A stretch of DNA of 12,061 bases from Aquirhabdus sp. (GTDB lineage Bacteria; Pseudomonadota; Gammaproteobacteria; Pseudomonadales; Moraxellaceae), in the NCBI GenBank assembly GCA_030151145.1, contig JASLEL010000259.1:1-12061 (forward strand). The letters are read 5' to 3'. Positions 1 through 7,328 of the stretch are shown piece after piece (the first letter of the stretch is position 1; every line of letters begins with the position of its first letter). The position numbers were made by a program, and so were the translations under genes. Below the pieces are notes generated by a model. It made no database searches. It had not been told where the DNA came from and saw only the letters and a list, made by a program, of their open reading frames with translations.

Positions 1-635
1 CCCCCCTACTGTTCGATGTGCAGAAGACGGCTCTGCTTATGATCGATATGCAGCGCGATTTTTTAGAACCGAACGGCTTTGGTGCCATGCTGGGCAACGA
101 TGTCAACCAACTGCGTCATTGTATTGCACCCTGTCAGACGCTACTGGCAGGAGCCCGTCAGACAGGCATGTTGATTATTCACACCCGAGAAGGGCACCGA
201 CCTGACCTGCTGGATGCACCACCCGCCAAATTGCGTCGTGGTCACGGTACACAGCGGATTGGGGATATGGGAACCATGGGGCGCATTCTGGTGCGTGGCG
301 AGCCTGGGCACGATATCATTCCAGAGCTAGCTCCCATTGCCGGTGAGGCTGTGATTGATAAACCAGGCAAAGGCGCATTTTATCAGACAGATCTTCAACT
401 TATTTTGCAAAATCGGCGCATCGAAACACTGATTGTCTGTGGTGTCACAACCGAAGTATGTGTACACACCACGATCCGCGAAGCCAATGACCGGGGCTAT
501 GAATGTCTGGTTCCCTCGGACTGTACCGCATCCTATTTCCCGCATTTCCATACCACGGCATTAGAGATGATTTCTGCGCAAGGCGGAATCTTCGGCTGGG
601 TATCGGACTCCAAACGGATTTTATCAGCCCTTTAA
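1..635 (+). CDS. Cysteine hydrolase (isochorismatase-like), 5' truncated; candidate triuret/ureide hydrolase
   Basis: The frame is open from the left edge (first full codon at 3), so the N-terminus lies outside the window. The GTG at 18 falls just before the first beta strand and is probably an internal Val. The protein has the isochorismatase-like hydrolase fold. Counting that GTG as residue 1, the catalytic Asp is D10 in LLMIDMQRDF, the Lys is K115 in VIDKPGKGAFY and the nucleophilic Cys is C148 in TTEVCVHTT. Spacing nearly equals that of the biuret hydrolase encoded next door, and HTREGHRPDL, GRILxRGEPG and REANDRGYEC are shared. Pocket segments differ: IGDMGTMGR here, IGDVGPCGR there. It probably hydrolyses a small ureide in the cytoplasm. 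Triuret hydrolase (TrtA) belongs to this family and feeds biuret to BiuH, which makes triuret the leading guess. A second biuret hydrolase or another carbamoyl amidase is also possible. Family is certain, substrate is not. Confidence 0.85.
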   Translation, partial: PLLFDVQKTALLMIDMQRDFLEPNGFGAMLGNDVNQLRHCIAPCQTLLAGARQTGMLIIHTREGHRPDLLDAPPAKLRRGHGTQRIGDMGTMGRILVRGEPGHDIIPELAPIAGEAVIDKPGKGAFYQTDLQLILQNRRIETLIVCGVTTEVCVHTTIREANDRGYECLVPSDCTASYFPHFHTTALEMISAQGGIFGWVSDSKRILSAL

Positions 636-742
636 ATAACTGATCCATGCTGCTGACGTTATGTCAGTGTGGTGTTTTTCCCCGTTCCGCTCATTCTGAT
701 GCCGGAATACTATCCAAGCCCTCACGTTTAGGAGCAATGCCC

Positions 743-1432
743 ATGAGTGAAACCTACATTGAATCCAGGCCCTACCGCTGGCCGTATAACGGTGATCTGA
801 GACCCGAAAACACCGCCCTGATCATCATCGATATGCAGACTGATTTTTGTGGCGTCGGCGGCTATGTTGACAAGATGGGATACGACATTAGCCTGACCCG
901 CGCACCGATCATCCCGCTACAGCATTTGCTTGCAGCATTCCGCAAGCTCGGATTCATGATTATCCACACCCGCGAAGGACATCGTCCCGATCTGTCGGAT
1001 TTACCGGCCAACAAATATTGGCGCTCGGCCCAGATCGGCGCCGGTATCGGTGATGTGGGTCCCTGCGGGCGGATTCTCACACGGGGAGAGCCGGGATGGG
1101 AGATCATTGATGAACTGGCTCCCCAGCCGGGTGAACCGATCATCGACAAACCGGGCAAGGGTTCATTCTACGCCACCGATCTGGATATGTTGTTACGCCT
1201 CCGGGGTATTCAGAATCTGATTCTCACCGGGATTACGACAGACGTCTGTGTACATACCACCATGCGCGACGCCAATGACCGTGGATATGAATGTCTGCTG
1301 CTCGAAGACTGCTGCGCAGCAACGGATGTACAGAACCATGTGCATGCCATCAAGATGATCCAGATGCAGGGCGGCGTGTTTGGTGCCGTGGCGACATCTA
1401 CGGACTTACTGAGAGGATTACACGCATCATGA
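743..1432 (+). CDS. biuH: Biuret amidohydrolase (isochorismatase-like cysteine hydrolase)
   Basis: The predicted 229-residue enzyme converts biuret to allophanate and ammonia in the cytoplasm. The N-terminal segment RPYRWPYNGDLRPENTALII and the motifs IGAGIGDVGPCGR, ILTRGEPGW, IIDKPGKGSF and TTDVCVHTTM closely resemble the characterised Rhizobium leguminosarum BiuH, as I remember that sequence. The catalytic set is D30, K136 and C169. Each lies six residues earlier than the Asp36/Lys142/Cys175 I recall for that enzyme, so the spacing is identical. The start at 743 is preferred because AGGAG at 730-734 lies 8 nt upstream. An ATG at 737 is too close to it, and the frame also extends to 647 without a ribosome site. 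The gene follows the paralogous hydrolase by 107 bp and its stop overlaps the cupin start. Biuret is much the best substrate guess; a related ureide cannot be excluded. Confidence 0.87.
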   Translation: MSETYIESRPYRWPYNGDLRPENTALIIIDMQTDFCGVGGYVDKMGYDISLTRAPIIPLQHLLAAFRKLGFMIIHTREGHRPDLSDLPANKYWRSAQIGAGIGDVGPCGRILTRGEPGWEIIDELAPQPGEPIIDKPGKGSFYATDLDMLLRLRGIQNLILTGITTDVCVHTTMRDANDRGYECLLLEDCCAATDVQNHVHAIKMIQMQGGVFGAVATSTDLLRGLHAS

Positions 1433-1809
1433 CGATTCTGACTATGCAAGGTTTATTGGCTATCCATGAGCGCCAGCATGAGCTGGAATGGCAGCCTTTT
1501 CGTCCTGGCATCACCTGCTATCCAATCTATCAGACGGCAGAAGGCGCCGCGGCCATGTTGTTACGGTACGAGCCTGGGGCACGTGCACCGCACCATATTC
1601 ATCAGGGCTATGAGCACATTCTGGTGCTATCCGGCAGCCAGACCGACGCAGTAGGTCATCACCCGGCCGGTAGTCTCGTCATTCATCCCGCCGGTACGGT
1701 ACATGATGTCTATAGTGAGGATGGCTGTATAGTCCTTGCCATCTGGGAAAAGCAAGTGCGCTTTGCTGAGCCCACCACCTCTCCCCAACAGGACTCGCTC
1801 ACGTCCTGA
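1429..1809 (+). CDS. Small single-domain cupin of unknown function
   Basis: This 126-residue protein carries both cupin motifs almost intact. Motif 1, G(X)5HXH(X)3E(X)6G, is GARAPHHIHQGYEHILVLSG, with two His and one Glu as metal ligands. Motif 2, G(X)5PXG(X)2H(X)3N, is GSLVIHPAGTVHDVYS, which keeps the His but has Ser in the Asn position. It resembles the ChrR-like cupin domain, without an attached anti-sigma domain. No signal peptide is visible, so it should be cytoplasmic. The start at 1429 overlaps the biuH stop as ATGA, which implies translational coupling and a role tied to biuret use. Purine-rich GAGAGG at 1411-1416 is 12 nt upstream, far for a ribosome site. Possible roles are decarboxylating or isomerising an unstable carboxylated ureide, or ligand sensing. 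None can be shown from sequence. Confidence 0.88.
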   Translation: MTILTMQGLLAIHERQHELEWQPFRPGITCYPIYQTAEGAAAMLLRYEPGARAPHHIHQGYEHILVLSGSQTDAVGHHPAGSLVIHPAGTVHDVYSEDGCIVLAIWEKQVRFAEPTTSPQQDSLTS

Positions 1810-1848
1810 TTGAGTCGACCTCCCGCCCGCATTCCCTTCGGTTTTTAA

Positions 1849-1864
1849 TGGCACAGATTTCGCA
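1849..1864 (+). promoter_or_regulatory. Sigma-54 type (-24/-12) promoter of atzF
   Basis: TGGCACAGATTTCGCA fits the consensus TGGCAC-(N5)-TTGCA except for C in place of T at the second base of the -12 box. The invariant GG (1850-1851) and GC (1862-1863) are exactly 12 bp apart. Transcription would start near 1875. It lies just after the cupin stop and has a near-twin upstream of the BMP operon. Confidence 0.68.
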
Positions 1865-1882
1865 TTATTGTCGGCAAATATC

Positions 1883-1892
1883 TTGTATACAA
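1883..1892 (+). promoter_or_regulatory. Candidate GntR/FCD operator in the atzF leader
   Basis: TTGTATACAA is a perfect 10-bp palindrome, roughly +9 to +18 from the predicted sigma-54 start. It shares the core TGTATACA with the 20-bp palindrome at 4742-4761, which is also just downstream of a sigma-54 start. FCD-type GntR regulators commonly bind such TNGTNNNACNA-like palindromes, and a gene for one lies between the two sites. Repression by blocking promoter escape is the inferred mechanism. Confidence 0.68.
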
Positions 1893-1943
1893 CATTGCAT
1901 TCAAAATCAGCGCAAACGATGCGGAATGCCCAAGGAGAGCCCG

Positions 1944-3737
1944 ATGATCCCGAGTCTGACCATTCCTGCGCTGCTGGCGGCTTATCGTACAGCAGCACTC
2001 ACCCCTTCTGAGCTGATCGAAGAAATTCTCGCCCGGCAGGCACAGCATGCAGACCACGGGATCTGGATTACCCCGCCGGATCGTCAACAGTTACTTCAGT
2101 ATGCCCAAGCGCTGGAGCAACGCAACATGGCAGATCTGCCACTCTATGGCATTCCATTTGCGATCAAAGACAATATTGATCTGGCAGAGACCCCCACCAC
2201 CTGCGCCTGTCCTGAATATACCTATACACCAGATCAATCCTCTAGCGTCGTTGCCCGTCTGATCGCAGCAGGTGCACTCCCTATCGGCAAAACCAATTTG
2301 GATCAGTTTGCGACAGGACTGAACGGCACGCGCTCACCGTATGGTATTTGTCGGAATGCTTACAATGCGGACTATATTTCAGGAGGCTCCAGCTCAGGCT
2401 CGGCTGTTGCTGTCGCGCTTGGACTATGCAGTTTTGCCCTCGGGACCGATACCGCAGGCTCCGGACGCGTGCCTGCAGCCTTCAACCATATCGTCGGGCT
2501 GAAGCCCACTTGCGGGCTGCTGTCTACCCAAGGCATGGTCCCCGCCTGTCGCTCACTGGATGCATTGTCCATCTTTGCCTTAAGCGCAGCCGATGCCGAG
2601 GCGGTCTTTGCCGCATGTATCGGCTACGACAGCGCAGATGCATACTCAAGACCTGCCCAACCTTATGGTTTTGACTTCGGGCAGAGCGCGTCGTTCAGGC
2701 TTGGCATCCCGATGATCAAGGATCTCGAGTTCTTTGGTGATCAGGATGCCGCCCGGCTCTTTAATGAGGCATGTGATCGTATGCGGCAACTGGGCGCAGA
2801 CATCATCGAACTCGATTTTGCGCCGTTTCTTGCTGTGGCCCGGTTGCTGTATGAGGGCCCTTGGGTGGCTGAGCGTTATCAGGCGATTCGCGAGTTTATC
2901 TCCAGTCATCCAGCAGCCTTAATGCCCCCTGTCAGTGACATCATTCTGGACGGGATCACACCGCGCGCGGCAGATGCCTTTGCAGGGCTTTATGCGTTGC
3001 AGGCATTGCGCCATGCCTGTGATGCCGTATGGCAAAGCGTGGACTGCATCATGACGCCAACGACGGGCACGATTTATACGGTCAATGATATGCTCGCCAA
3101 TCCAATTCAGTTGAACAGCAATCTCGGCCGTTACACCAATTTCATGAATCTGCTGGATTATGCGGCGATTGCCATGCCGGCAGGCTTCCGTACTGACGGC
3201 CTGCCTCTGGGCGTCACCGTGTTTGCACCAGCCCATCAGGACCGGCCTCTCCTGCATCTGGCAGACCGCTGGCTTGAGTTGCAAGATATCCCTTGCGGTC
3301 GCTATGAGACCATCAAAGCACCGTCAATGACCGGCACCCCCTCCCCCGTGCCAAGCGGTCAGATTCAGGTCGCCGTTGTGGGTGCACATCTGCACGGTCA
3401 GCCGTTGAATCATCAGCTTACCTCACTCGATGGTCGGCTGGTCAAATCGACACAGACTGAGGCACAGTATCGACTCTATGCCTTATCTGACGGCAAGCGT
3501 ACGGCCTTGGTACGGGTGCCGCAGGACGGTGCAGCGATCGCCTGTGAAGTCTGGGAGATGCCCATCCGTTATTTTGGCCGTTTTGTGGCAGGGATTCCCG
3601 CACCGCTCGGGATTGGTCGTGTGGTATTGGCAGACGGTAGCACCGTGAGTGGCTTTATCTGCGAAAGTATCGGGATCGAAGATGCCAAAGATATTACGGC
3701 ATTCGGCGGCTGGTTGGCTTACCGGGCCAGTTTATGA
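1944..3737 (+). CDS. atzF: Allophanate hydrolase (amidase-signature domain plus C-terminal domain)
   Basis: The predicted 597-residue cytoplasmic enzyme breaks allophanate down to ammonia and CO2, the last step of biuret use. Residues 1 to about 450 form an amidase-signature domain. It has K75 in PFAIKDN, cis-Ser S149 in the GGSSSGSA motif and nucleophile S173 in DTAGSGRVPA. The intervals of 74 and 24 residues equal those I recall for Pseudomonas AtzF (Lys91, Ser165, Ser189). Residues about 468-597 form the allophanate hydrolase C-terminal domain, starting VAVVGAHLHGQPLN and ending with IPAPLGIGRVVLADGS. In this family that domain is linked to decarboxylating N-carboxycarbamate. The length matches AtzF (about 605). 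The start at 1944 has AAGGAG at 1932-1937, six bases upstream. An earlier in-frame ATG at 1848 lies inside the promoter. The gene ends 16 bp from the convergent gntR. Confidence 0.92.
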   Translation: MIPSLTIPALLAAYRTAALTPSELIEEILARQAQHADHGIWITPPDRQQLLQYAQALEQRNMADLPLYGIPFAIKDNIDLAETPTTCACPEYTYTPDQSSSVVARLIAAGALPIGKTNLDQFATGLNGTRSPYGICRNAYNADYISGGSSSGSAVAVALGLCSFALGTDTAGSGRVPAAFNHIVGLKPTCGLLSTQGMVPACRSLDALSIFALSAADAEAVFAACIGYDSADAYSRPAQPYGFDFGQSASFRLGIPMIKDLEFFGDQDAARLFNEACDRMRQLGADIIELDFAPFLAVARLLYEGPWVAERYQAIREFISSHPAALMPPVSDIILDGITPRAADAFAGLYALQALRHACDAVWQSVDCIMTPTTGTIYTVNDMLANPIQLNSNLGRYTNFMNLLDYAAIAMPAGFRTDGLPLGVTVFAPAHQDRPLLHLADRWLELQDIPCGRYETIKAPSMTGTPSPVPSGQIQVAVVGAHLHGQPLNHQLTSLDGRLVKSTQTEAQYRLYALSDGKRTALVRVPQDGAAIACEVWEMPIRYFGRFVAGIPAPLGIGRVVLADGSTVSGFICESIGIEDAKDITAFGGWLAYRASL

Positions 3738-3753
3738 GCCATAGGATCAACCG

Positions 3754-4479
3754 TTAAAACGATGCTTTTAAACTCATGAGGCGATGCAAGGTGATCTTGC
3801 GTGTCTCCTGCTGACTACGATCAATGTGGGTACGGATCAGAAGTTCGGCCTGATCCGGCTTATGGCGCAGGATCGCCTGCAGGATTGCCGAGTGCTCCTC
3901 ATAGGTGCATTGAACGCGCTCTGGATAGGTGAAATCAAGGCGACGCATAATCCGGATGCGATCCGTGACATCACGATGCACCCGCAGCATTTCCGGGTTC
4001 CCGGCACTGCCTACGAGCTCGGTATGAAAATTCTCATCCATGGCCGCGACCTGCTTGGCATCTGTCAGCCGCTGCTCGGCAGGCACCAGCCACTGCGCGG
4101 TCAACTCATCCAGTCGTTGCTGGTCACCCGAACTCAGCACACCAGTCGCCAGTCGTCTGACGGCATGCACCTCGATCAGCTTGCGTAACTCATAAAGATG
4201 ATCAAACAAGGTGAAGTCGATCGGTGTCACTTCCCAGCCGCTGCGAAAGTAGCCACGTACCAGCCCTTCGGTCTGCAGGCGTAATAGCGACTCCCGAACC
4301 GGTGTCCGCGAAACCTGATACCGCTCGGCCAACTCCGATTCGGTAAAGCGCTCACCCGGTGCCAGCCGAAACTCAAAGATATCTTCACGCAAACGACCAT
4401 AAATCTCGACCCCACGCGAGGCAGGCTCATGCTTACGGGTCACATTTTTTATAGCGGATGGCGTTGTGGGTTGATTCAT
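3754..4479 (-). CDS. GntR-family transcriptional regulator, FCD subfamily
   Basis: This 241-residue protein probably represses the locus in response to a pathway ligand. Residues about 22-85 form the winged helix-turn-helix, with FTESELAERYQVSRTPVRES as the GntR signature and the recognition helix at SRTPVRESLLRL. Residues about 93-220 form an all-helical FCD ligand-binding domain. Its likely metal ligands are D148 and H152 (MDENFHTEL), H196 (YEEHSAIL) and H218 (IRTHIDRS). The gene is convergent with atzF and divergent from the BMP transporter. Palindromes with the core TGTATACA occur in front of both, so these are the probable targets. The ribosome site is weak (AGGT on the minus strand about 5 nt before the start). 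The effector could be biuret, allophanate or an imported ureide; the sequence does not say. Confidence 0.93.
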   Translation of the reverse strand: MNQPTTPSAIKNVTRKHEPASRGVEIYGRLREDIFEFRLAPGERFTESELAERYQVSRTPVRESLLRLQTEGLVRGYFRSGWEVTPIDFTLFDHLYELRKLIEVHAVRRLATGVLSSGDQQRLDELTAQWLVPAEQRLTDAKQVAAMDENFHTELVGSAGNPEMLRVHRDVTDRIRIMRRLDFTYPERVQCTYEEHSAILQAILRHKPDQAELLIRTHIDRSQQETRKITLHRLMSLKASF

Positions 4480-4491
4480 GCTCGACCTGTT

Positions 4492-4511
4492 CTACGCACG
4501 TAGCAATTATA
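4492..4511 (-). promoter_or_regulatory. Possible gntR promoter -10 box and overlapping dyad
   Basis: On the minus strand TATAAT (plus 4506-4511) lies about 27 bp before the gntR start, and a short dyad CTACG-CA-CGTAG (4492-4503) overlaps the predicted transcription start. No good -35 box is visible. The dyad could serve autoregulation but lacks the TGTATACA core, so this is weak. Confidence 0.3.
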
Positions 4512-4644
4512 AATTCTGATCAGTATGGATCATTATCACACGAAACGCTCCCTGCCAGTGCAATCGCACAGGGAACATCGCCGCTGTAGTGCGAATTTGG
4601 ACCTGACTCGCATACTTCAGGAGATGTTCAGCCAGTCTTTTCAG

Positions 4645-4668
4645 CCACGCAAACTTCATACCACGCAA
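4645..4668. repeat. Direct repeat CCACGCAA x2, possible activator site
   Basis: CCACGCAA occurs at 4645-4652 and again at 4661-4668, 16 bp start to start, about 1.5 helical turns. It lies roughly 72-95 bp upstream of the predicted sigma-54 start at 4740, where enhancer-binding proteins usually bind. The sequence does not match the NtrC consensus, so the binder is unknown and the repeat may be chance. Confidence 0.3.
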
Positions 4669-4713
4669 CGATCAATACAGCTCATATCAACAAAAAGCCT
4701 AAACTTTAGCCTT

Positions 4714-4729
4714 TGGCATGTGCTTTGCT
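4714..4729 (+). promoter_or_regulatory. Sigma-54 type (-24/-12) promoter of the BMP transporter operon
   Basis: TGGCATGTGCTTTGCT, preceded by TT and followed by T, matches TTGGCAYG-N4-TTGCTT nearly base for base. GG (4715-4716) and GC (4727-4728) are 12 bp apart. The predicted start of transcription is near 4740, two bases before the palindrome at 4742. It resembles the promoter at 10800-10815 closely (TGGCATGTG shared). Confidence 0.82.
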
Positions 4730-4741
4730 TAATCAAATATA

Positions 4742-4761
4742 CAATCATGTATACATGATTG
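4742..4761 (+). promoter_or_regulatory. 20-bp perfect palindrome, candidate GntR operator
   Basis: CAATCATGTATACATGATTG is a perfect inverted repeat, running from about +3 to +22 of the predicted sigma-54 transcript. Its core TGTATACA is shared with 1883-1892. An extra TATACA at 4738-4743 abuts it on the left. The adjacent divergent FCD GntR gene is the obvious candidate binder. Confidence 0.75.
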
Positions 4762-4800
4762 AGTCCAAATTGTAACCTTATCGGTTCAGGATATCTGGAA

Positions 4801-6285
4801 ATGCACATACAACTGAGTGATATCAGTAAAAAGTTCGGCACGGTACTGGCCAATGATCACGTCTCGCTCGACATCGCCGACGGTGAGGTTCTGGCATTGC
4901 TGGGCGAAAACGGCGCCGGTAAAAGCACCCTGATGAAAGTCCTGTACGGTTATTATCGGGCCGACGAAGGCCAGATCACCATCAATGGCGAGCAAGTCAC
5001 CATCAACTCCCCCCGCGATGCCATGGCTCATGGCATTGGCATGGTCTTTCAGCAGTTCAGTCTGATCCCTGCTCTGACCGTGCTTGAAAACCTGCTGCTG
5101 GCCTATCCTGATGCACCTGCATGGCATAGTCGTCAGAGCACAAAAAAAGTGCTGGGACTCTTGGGCGAATTTGCCCCCGGAGTGGCTGCACATCGGCGTG
5201 TCGCCGAACTCTCCGTCGGCCAGCGGCAACAGGTCGAACTGGTCAAAGTCCTAAATCAGGATGCCCGGCTGGTGATTCTGGATGAGCCGACCTCGGTCCT
5301 GGCACCTGAGGAAGTCCAGCGCCTCTATGGCGTGATCCACAAGCTGATCGCATCCGGACGCAGTGTCGTCATCATCACCCACAAGCTGGAGGATGTGAAA
5401 GCCTGCGCACATCGCGTAGCAGTGATGCGTGCCGGGCGGCTAGTCTCTCATACTGATGCCCGCAATATCGCAGCCGAACAGATCGTCTCGCTGATGGTAG
5501 GCGATGCCGTCCTGCAATCCGTCTCACAAACCACCCCGGCAAGAGACAGCATCGTCCGCATCTCGATCCGCAATCTCAGCAGTCACACTGACACGGTCCA
5601 TCTCGACAATATCAATCTGGACATCGTCCGGGGCGAAGTGATCGGGATCGCCGGGGTATCCGGCAATGGTCAGGATGTGCTGGCCGATGCGTTGACCGGC
5701 ATGGCGACCATCACCACCGGAGAAGTGCTGCTGGATGGTGAGGTCTTACATAGCCATGAGCAGGCCGTGCCGCACGATCCCCGGCAGGGCTATATCCCAG
5801 AATACCCACTCAAAAATGCCGTCGCATCCGATATGGCCAACAGCCTGAATCTGGCACTGCGCCATCTGAAGCGCTTACCGCTGTTTCCGCGCTGGCGTGA
5901 GCTGGACACACGGGCGGATGAGCTGATGACCCAGTTTGATGTGCGGCCCCGGCAGAACACACTGGCCTCTGGTCGTCTCTCCGGGGGCAATCTGCAGAAG
6001 CTGGTCATCGCCCGCGAGCTGTCGGAGCCACGTCAATTCGTGGTGGCCTGCTATCCGACGATGGGACTGGACCTGCAAGCGACACAGGCCGTCTATGACG
6101 CCATGTTCCGTCAGGCCAGTGACGGTGCAGCCGTGCTGTGGATCTCTGAAGATCTGGACGATCTGCTGCGCTACGCCCACCGCATCGCCGTGATCTATCA
6201 CGGACGTCTGGCGGGCATCATGTCCGCATCTGAGGCAGACCGTGTGCAACTCGGCCATCTGATGACCCATGGAGCACTGCAATGA
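4801..6285 (+). CDS. BMP-family ABC importer, dual ATP-binding protein
   Basis: The 494-residue protein has two fused nucleotide-binding domains and powers an importer of the sugar/nucleoside (BMP) type. Domain 1 is complete: Walker A GENGAGKST (35-43), Q-loop around 84-85, signature LSVGQ (137-141), Walker B LVILDEPTS (157-165) and switch His H194. Domain 2 is degenerate as is usual in the family. Its P-loop is GVSGNGQ (285-291) without the Lys, the signature LSGGN (393-397) is intact, and the Walker B region reads VVACYPTMGLDL. This pattern resembles YufO/NupA-like ATPases. The start at 4801 has AGGA at 4788-4791, nine bases upstream. A TTG extension to 4759 would begin inside the operator palindrome. 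The stop overlaps the next start as ATGA, indicating coupled translation. Confidence 0.93.
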   Translation: MHIQLSDISKKFGTVLANDHVSLDIADGEVLALLGENGAGKSTLMKVLYGYYRADEGQITINGEQVTINSPRDAMAHGIGMVFQQFSLIPALTVLENLLLAYPDAPAWHSRQSTKKVLGLLGEFAPGVAAHRRVAELSVGQRQQVELVKVLNQDARLVILDEPTSVLAPEEVQRLYGVIHKLIASGRSVVIITHKLEDVKACAHRVAVMRAGRLVSHTDARNIAAEQIVSLMVGDAVLQSVSQTTPARDSIVRISIRNLSSHTDTVHLDNINLDIVRGEVIGIAGVSGNGQDVLADALTGMATITTGEVLLDGEVLHSHEQAVPHDPRQGYIPEYPLKNAVASDMANSLNLALRHLKRLPLFPRWRELDTRADELMTQFDVRPRQNTLASGRLSGGNLQKLVIARELSEPRQFVVACYPTMGLDLQATQAVYDAMFRQASDGAAVLWISEDLDDLLRYAHRIAVIYHGRLAGIMSASEADRVQLGHLMTHGALQ

Positions 6286-7328
6286 CCTCATCTTCCCTAT
6301 ATCTCCTGATCAATCGCCTATGGGTACCGGTCATCGGTGCGGGGGTATTTTTGCTGCTCGCGGCTGGATTCTTTTATGTCAATGGCTTTGCGCCGCTGGA
6401 TATCTTTCAGCAGATCCTGCAGGGCGCATTCGGCAATGCCTTCTCGATCAACACCACCCTGACCAAGACCATCCCGATACTGTTTTGCGCACTCGCGACT
6501 GCGCTGCCAGCACGCATGGGTCTGGTCTCAGTGGGTGCCGAAGGCCAGCTTTATTTTGGCGCACTGATCGGTACCGCCATCGTACTGCACTGGACTGCGG
6601 CACCGCTCTGGCAACTGCTGCCCGCGGCATTAGTGCTGACACTCTTTGGCGGAGCGTGCTGGGGGGCGATTCCAGGCATGCTGCGCGCAGGGCTCGGCGT
6701 GAACGAAACCATTGTCACCATCCTCATGAACTATATCGGTATTCAACTGGTGGAATACGCGGTCTATGGCCCGTGGAAAGACGCTGGTAATCTCGGTTGG
6801 CCTGCCACCATTGCATTTCCAGATAGTGCCAAATTTCCGCTGATCAATATCGGCGCACTCTCGAGTAACTGGGCATTGCCACTCGCAATCCTGATAGCGG
6901 TAATGCTGCATATTCTGGTGGAAAAAAGCCGCTGGGGCACCGGACTGTCACTGCTGCGCAGCAATCCGCGTGTGGCACGACTGGCGGGCTTGTCTTATCC
7001 GCATCAGGTCATCGTCATCATGGCGATCGCCGGGAGTTTGGCGGGTCTGGCGGGTTACGTGCAGACAGCCAATGTCCAGAGTCACCTGCAACCCGATATT
7101 TCGTCAGGCTACGGTTATGTCGGCTTTCTGGTGGCATGGCTTGCAGGGCAGAATTTCCTGCGCATCATCCCGGTCGCACTCATCATGGGCGGCCTGCTGT
7201 CAGCCGGTGATGCACTCCAGTTGATGGCCCAGATCCCCTTCTCAAGCACCGTGATCCTGCAAGCGCTGCTCTTTATCAGCGTGCTCAGTGTCAGTGCCTG
7301 GCAGCAAAAACGGAGCAACGCCGTATGA
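6282..7328 (+). CDS. BMP-family ABC importer permease 1
   Basis: This 348-residue inner-membrane protein is mostly hydrophobic, with roughly eight to nine membrane segments beginning at residues 15-36. It belongs to the BPD_transp_2 (LivH/RbsC-like) permeases. The family motifs GLVSVGAEGQLYFGA (80-94) and GLGVNETIVTILMNYI (137-152) are both present and are typical of the larger permease of nucleoside-type BMP transporters (YufP/NupB-like). The second motif probably contacts the ATPase. It overlaps both the ATPase gene before it and permease 2 after it by ATGA, so the three are translated as a unit. The substrate is not visible in this subunit. Confidence 0.93.
   Translation: MTSSSLYLLINRLWVPVIGAGVFLLLAAGFFYVNGFAPLDIFQQILQGAFGNAFSINTTLTKTIPILFCALATALPARMGLVSVGAEGQLYFGALIGTAIVLHWTAAPLWQLLPAALVLTLFGGACWGAIPGMLRAGLGVNETIVTILMNYIGIQLVEYAVYGPWKDAGNLGWPATIAFPDSAKFPLINIGALSSNWALPLAILIAVMLHILVEKSRWGTGLSLLRSNPRVARLAGLSYPHQVIVIMAIAGSLAGLAGYVQTANVQSHLQPDISSGYGYVGFLVAWLAGQNFLRIIPVALIMGGLLSAGDALQLMAQIPFSSTVILQALLFISVLSVSAWQQKRSNAV

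Larger units (their letters stand above)
4480..4800. other. Divergent regulatory region between gntR and the BMP transporter
   Basis: These 321 bp hold no convincing gene. They contain the gntR promoter side, an imperfect hairpin (CCCTG at 4550-4554 and TGC at 4559-4561 against GCACAGGG at 4566-4573), and a direct repeat at 4645-4668. A sigma-54 type promoter at 4714-4729 and a 20-bp palindrome at 4742-4761 follow. Short open frames crossing it have no ribosome site and overlap these signals. Confidence 0.7.

Noticed and set aside
653..667. CTGAC/GTCAG hairpin between the two hydrolases, followed by a T-run
   Set aside because: Only 5 bp of stem, and the T-run begins several bases after it, so a terminator or attenuator cannot be supported.
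647..742. N-terminal extension of biuret hydrolase from 647
   Set aside because: No ribosome site, no family resemblance in the added 32 residues, and a well-placed AGGAG before 743.
1829..1846. Possible terminator after the cupin (CCG...CGGTTTTT)
   Set aside because: The stem is only three base pairs; the T-run alone is not enough.
1848..1943. N-terminal extension of the allophanate hydrolase from ATG 1848
   Set aside because: It would start within the -24/-12 promoter and cross the operator, has no ribosome site, and has low-quality sequence. ATG 1944 has AAGGAG at proper spacing and gives the family length.
4759..4800. TTG start for the ABC ATPase
   Set aside because: It falls at the end of the 20-bp palindrome, and the added residues are absent from the family; ATG 4801 begins at the expected domain edge.
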